From Lachnospiraceae bacterium (GTDB taxonomy: Bacteria; Bacillota; Clostridia; Lachnospirales; Lachnospiraceae), in the NCBI GenBank assembly GCA_017550425.1, contig JAFZPG010000012.1, positions 1-50,396 on the forward strand: a stretch of DNA of 50,396 nucleotides, given 5' to 3'. Of this stretch, positions 47,947-50,396 are shown piece by piece. Both the position numbers and the translations under genes were made by a program. Every line of letters starts with the position of its first letter. Within the stretch, counting starts at the first letter, position 1. Under the pieces are notes generated by a model, which searched no databases, had not been told where the DNA came from, and saw only the letters and a program-made list of their open reading frames with translations.

Positions 47947-50376
47947 ATGGAAAATATCAACATGAAAAACGCAAAGGGCGTGCTTGAGCACGCCCTTTGG
48001 TATAAGAAACCTGCCACAAACTTTAACGAAGCCCTCCCTCTGGGCAATGGCCGCCTCGGCGCCATGTTCTACGGCGACCCGGAATGCGAACGGATCCACA
48101 TCAACGAAGATTCCGTCTGGTCCGGCGGGCCGCGCGACCGCAACAACCCCACCGCAAAGGAAATGCTTCCGAAACTGCGGGCGCTGCTTATGGAGGAAAA
48201 TATCCCCGAGGCCGAGCGTCTAGTCTTCGACAGCATGGCCGGCATCCCCGAGGGGTGCCGCCACTACATGCCCGTGGGGGATCTGCGCATAGCCTTGAGC
48301 AGCTCATCCGAGCATACGGACGCAACCGACGGAAGTGACGTAGAATACGGACACCGGATGTTAGATCTGGCCCGTGCCGTCGGTGCATTCTCCTATCGCA
48401 AGGGTGGCGTCGGATTTACGCAGACGCTCTTCTGCTCTGCCCCTGCGGACGTTCTGGTCGTGCGCTGTGAGGCGACGCAGGGCGAGCCGATCGACGGCAC
48501 GATCTTCATGGAAGACGGTGACCGTCGCGACTACATCGATGACAACCGTCCCTACGCGGGCGAAACGAAAAACAACGAAGCAACGATCCTGTATACCGGC
48601 GGAAGCGGCGGGCGTGACGGCATCTCTTTTTGCTGCATGGTACGCGCCAAAGCGGATGGCGGAAAGGTTTCCATGCTCGGAAATAAGATCCGCGTGGACC
48701 ATGCGCGTTCCTTTACCGTTTATCTGACCGTAAAAACCGATTATTACCACACAGAGCCTCTTCAGAGCCTCTGTAACGAGGTTTTGACCCGTGCATGTGA
48801 AACGGACTATTCCACGCTTTTTAAGGCCCATACGGACGATTTCAGCGCATTGTACGATCGCGTTGCATTGACCGCGTCCAATGGCTACAGTGAAACCAAG
48901 GATGCGGAAGGATGCGAGGCAGGATCACTCTGCACCGACATGCGCCTGGCCCGCGCGAAAGAGGATCCCGGCTATCTGAAGCAAGATCCGGCTCTTCCCG
49001 TCCTCTACTTTAACTTCGGCCGCTACCTCACCATCAGCGGCAGCCGTCCCGGCACCCTCCCGCTAAATCTTCAGGGCATCTGGTGTAAGGACTCCTGGCC
49101 CGCCTGGGGCAGCAAATATACCATCAACATCAACGCGCAGATGAACTACTGGCCCACCGAGATCGTGAACCTGCCTGAGTTCCATTTGCCGCTCATCGAC
49201 CTGATCGAGCGCATGCGCGAGCGCGGCCGCGTGACCGCGTCGGAGATGTACGGGTGCCGCGGTTTCTGCGCGCATCACAACACCGACCTCTGGGGCGACA
49301 CCGCGCCGCAGGATCGCTGGATGCCGTCGACCGTGTGGCCCATGGGTGCGGCGTGGCTGTGCCTGCACATCTACGAGCACTATGCATTTACCGGCGACAA
49401 AGCGTTTCTGGCGCAGCATTACGACGCCATGAAGGAAGCCGCACTTTTTATCACCGACTACCTCTTTGAGGATGCGGCGGGCCGCCTCGTTACGGGTCCC
49501 AGCGTATCCCCGGAGAATACCTACCGCACCGCGTCCGGCACGCAGGGCTGCCTGTGCATCGGCCCGTCCATGGATAGTCAGATCATCCTGTGTTTGTTTG
49601 ACGCGATCGAGCAGGCCGCGCAGGCGCTCGGCATCACCGACCCGGAGGATGCAAAGTTCTGCAAACAGCTGCGCGACATGTCGGAGCGGATCCCCCGCCC
49701 TGCCATCGCGCCGGACGGACGCATCCCCGAATGGGCAGATCCGACCTATCAGGAGACCGAGCCGGGGCACCGGCACATCTCCCACCTGTTCGCCCTGCAC
49801 CCCGGCAACATGATCACCGGCGACCCGGAGGATCCGCTCACCGCAGCCGCACAGAAGGTTCTCGATGTGCGCTTGCAAAACGGCGGCGGGCACACCGGCT
49901 GGAGCCGCGCGTGGATCATCAACTTCCAGGCGCGCCTGCGCAACGCACAGGCGGTCGAAGATAACCTAAGCGCCCTGCTCGGTCACTCCACCACGCCGAA
50001 TCTACTCGACTCGCACCCGCCCTTCCAGAGCGACGGAAACTTCGGCGGTTGCGCCGGCATCGCGGAGTCACTCATCCAGAGCCACTTAGGCTACATCCGC
50101 CTGCTCCCTGCCCTCATCCCGGCCTGGGACAGCGGAAGTGCATCTGGTCTCATGGCTCGCGGCGCCTTCGAGCTTTCCTTCACCTGGGAGCATCATGCCG
50201 TGACTTCGGTCAGCGTAACCTCCCACGCGGGCAATGTCTGCACCCTTGAGCTGTCTGCGCCTCACTCCGACATCACTGTCATGAGTAACGGCGAGCCGGT
50301 TGCATTCACCAGACTCAGCCCGTCCCGCATCGCATTTGCCACGAGTCAATGTGCTTCTTACGAGATCCGCTTCTAA
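47947..50376 (+). CDS. GH95 family glycosidase (alpha-L-fucosidase type)
   Basis: 809 residues, full length, ending 20 bp before the window edge. Family marks are ALPLGNGRLGAMFYG and NEDSVWSGGPRDRNNP in the N-terminal beta domain, NINAQMNYWPTEIVNLPEF (about 395-415) and EWADPTYQETEPGHRHISHLFALHPG (about 595-620) in the (alpha/alpha)6 barrel, then GGGHTGWSRAWIINFQARL and LLDSHPPFQSDGNFGGCAGIAE. GH95 enzymes release alpha-1,2-fucose with inversion; some are alpha-L-galactosidases. There is no signal peptide, so it should act on imported oligosaccharides. Codons 9-18 encode a perfect 13-bp inverted repeat. The ribosome binding site is weak (AGGTAG), fitting translational dependence on the AraC gene. 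Confidence 0.92.
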   Translation: MENINMKNAKGVLEHALWYKKPATNFNEALPLGNGRLGAMFYGDPECERIHINEDSVWSGGPRDRNNPTAKEMLPKLRALLMEENIPEAERLVFDSMAGIPEGCRHYMPVGDLRIALSSSSEHTDATDGSDVEYGHRMLDLARAVGAFSYRKGGVGFTQTLFCSAPADVLVVRCEATQGEPIDGTIFMEDGDRRDYIDDNRPYAGETKNNEATILYTGGSGGRDGISFCCMVRAKADGGKVSMLGNKIRVDHARSFTVYLTVKTDYYHTEPLQSLCNEVLTRACETDYSTLFKAHTDDFSALYDRVALTASNGYSETKDAEGCEAGSLCTDMRLARAKEDPGYLKQDPALPVLYFNFGRYLTISGSRPGTLPLNLQGIWCKDSWPAWGSKYTININAQMNYWPTEIVNLPEFHLPLIDLIERMRERGRVTASEMYGCRGFCAHHNTDLWGDTAPQDRWMPSTVWPMGAAWLCLHIYEHYAFTGDKAFLAQHYDAMKEAALFITDYLFEDAAGRLVTGPSVSPENTYRTASGTQGCLCIGPSMDSQIILCLFDAIEQAAQALGITDPEDAKFCKQLRDMSERIPRPAIAPDGRIPEWADPTYQETEPGHRHISHLFALHPGNMITGDPEDPLTAAAQKVLDVRLQNGGGHTGWSRAWIINFQARLRNAQAVEDNLSALLGHSTTPNLLDSHPPFQSDGNFGGCAGIAESLIQSHLGYIRLLPALIPAWDSGSASGLMARGAFELSFTWEHHAVTSVSVTSHAGNVCTLELSAPHSDITVMSNGEPVAFTRLSPSRIAFATSQCASYEIRF
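47972..47999 (+). other. Perfect hairpin inside the start of the GH95 gene
   Basis: CAAAGGGCGTGCT-TG-AGCACGCCCTTTG, thirteen complementary bases each side, at codons 9-18. TTGGTATAAG follows rather than a U-tract. It may attenuate transcription or block early elongating ribosomes. Confidence 0.7.
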
Positions 50377-50396
50377 GCATAGTTCAACTGTATCAT

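Overview
The window reads as chromosomal DNA of an anaerobic Clostridia bacterium, most likely Lachnospiraceae. The evidence is a type III glutamine synthetase, a giant fused 2-hydroxyacyl-CoA dehydratase activase-like protein, an intracellular cellobiose phosphorylase and GH95 enzyme, strong purine-rich ribosome binding sites, and sigma-A promoters with 17-bp spacers. I see no rRNA, tRNA, CRISPR array, insertion sequence or prophage gene.

Positions 1-25000 (nearly all minus strand) are a block of amide-nitrogen genes. Reading in the direction of transcription: pgm-guaA, asnB, glnN, amt fused to a PII domain, purF, then gltB-gltD-pyrG-carA-carB-glnA-like-ANTAR. Almost every enzyme makes glutamine or uses its amide group. 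The last gene encodes an ANTAR RNA-binding antiterminator with a degenerate receiver domain. Four leaders (gltB, amt, glnN, asnB) each carry a short hairpin with the hexaloop AA(A/U)GGC (A at 1, G at 4, as in ANTAR targets) that overlaps and excludes an intrinsic terminator. The inferred system is a nitrogen regulon controlled by RNA antitermination, with its regulator at the end of one of the operons it controls. The far left edge holds the start of a small regulator-like gene with two operator-like repeats across its promoter.

Positions 25000-35400 carry a guanine/hypoxanthine permease with an unassigned structured leader, a degenerate 73-bp tandem repeat, lysA, a small membrane-anchored protein, a derlin/rhomboid-like membrane protein with a zinc-binding tail, corA, and divergently the 1441-residue activase-like protein.

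Positions 35400-50396 are an accessory carbohydrate and regulatory region. It holds an AraC regulator divergent from an epimerase and iron-alcohol dehydrogenase pair, a coiled-coil protein, a LacI regulator divergent from cellobiose phosphorylase (GH94), a putative DNA-repair gene whose promoter contains a consensus LexA box, and an AraC regulator followed by a GH95 fucosidase-family enzyme. Two copies of an approximately 212-nt non-coding element (core 35607-35820 minus, 45519-45730 plus) show compensatory changes in several stems. They are the best candidate here for an undescribed structured RNA or small mobile element.
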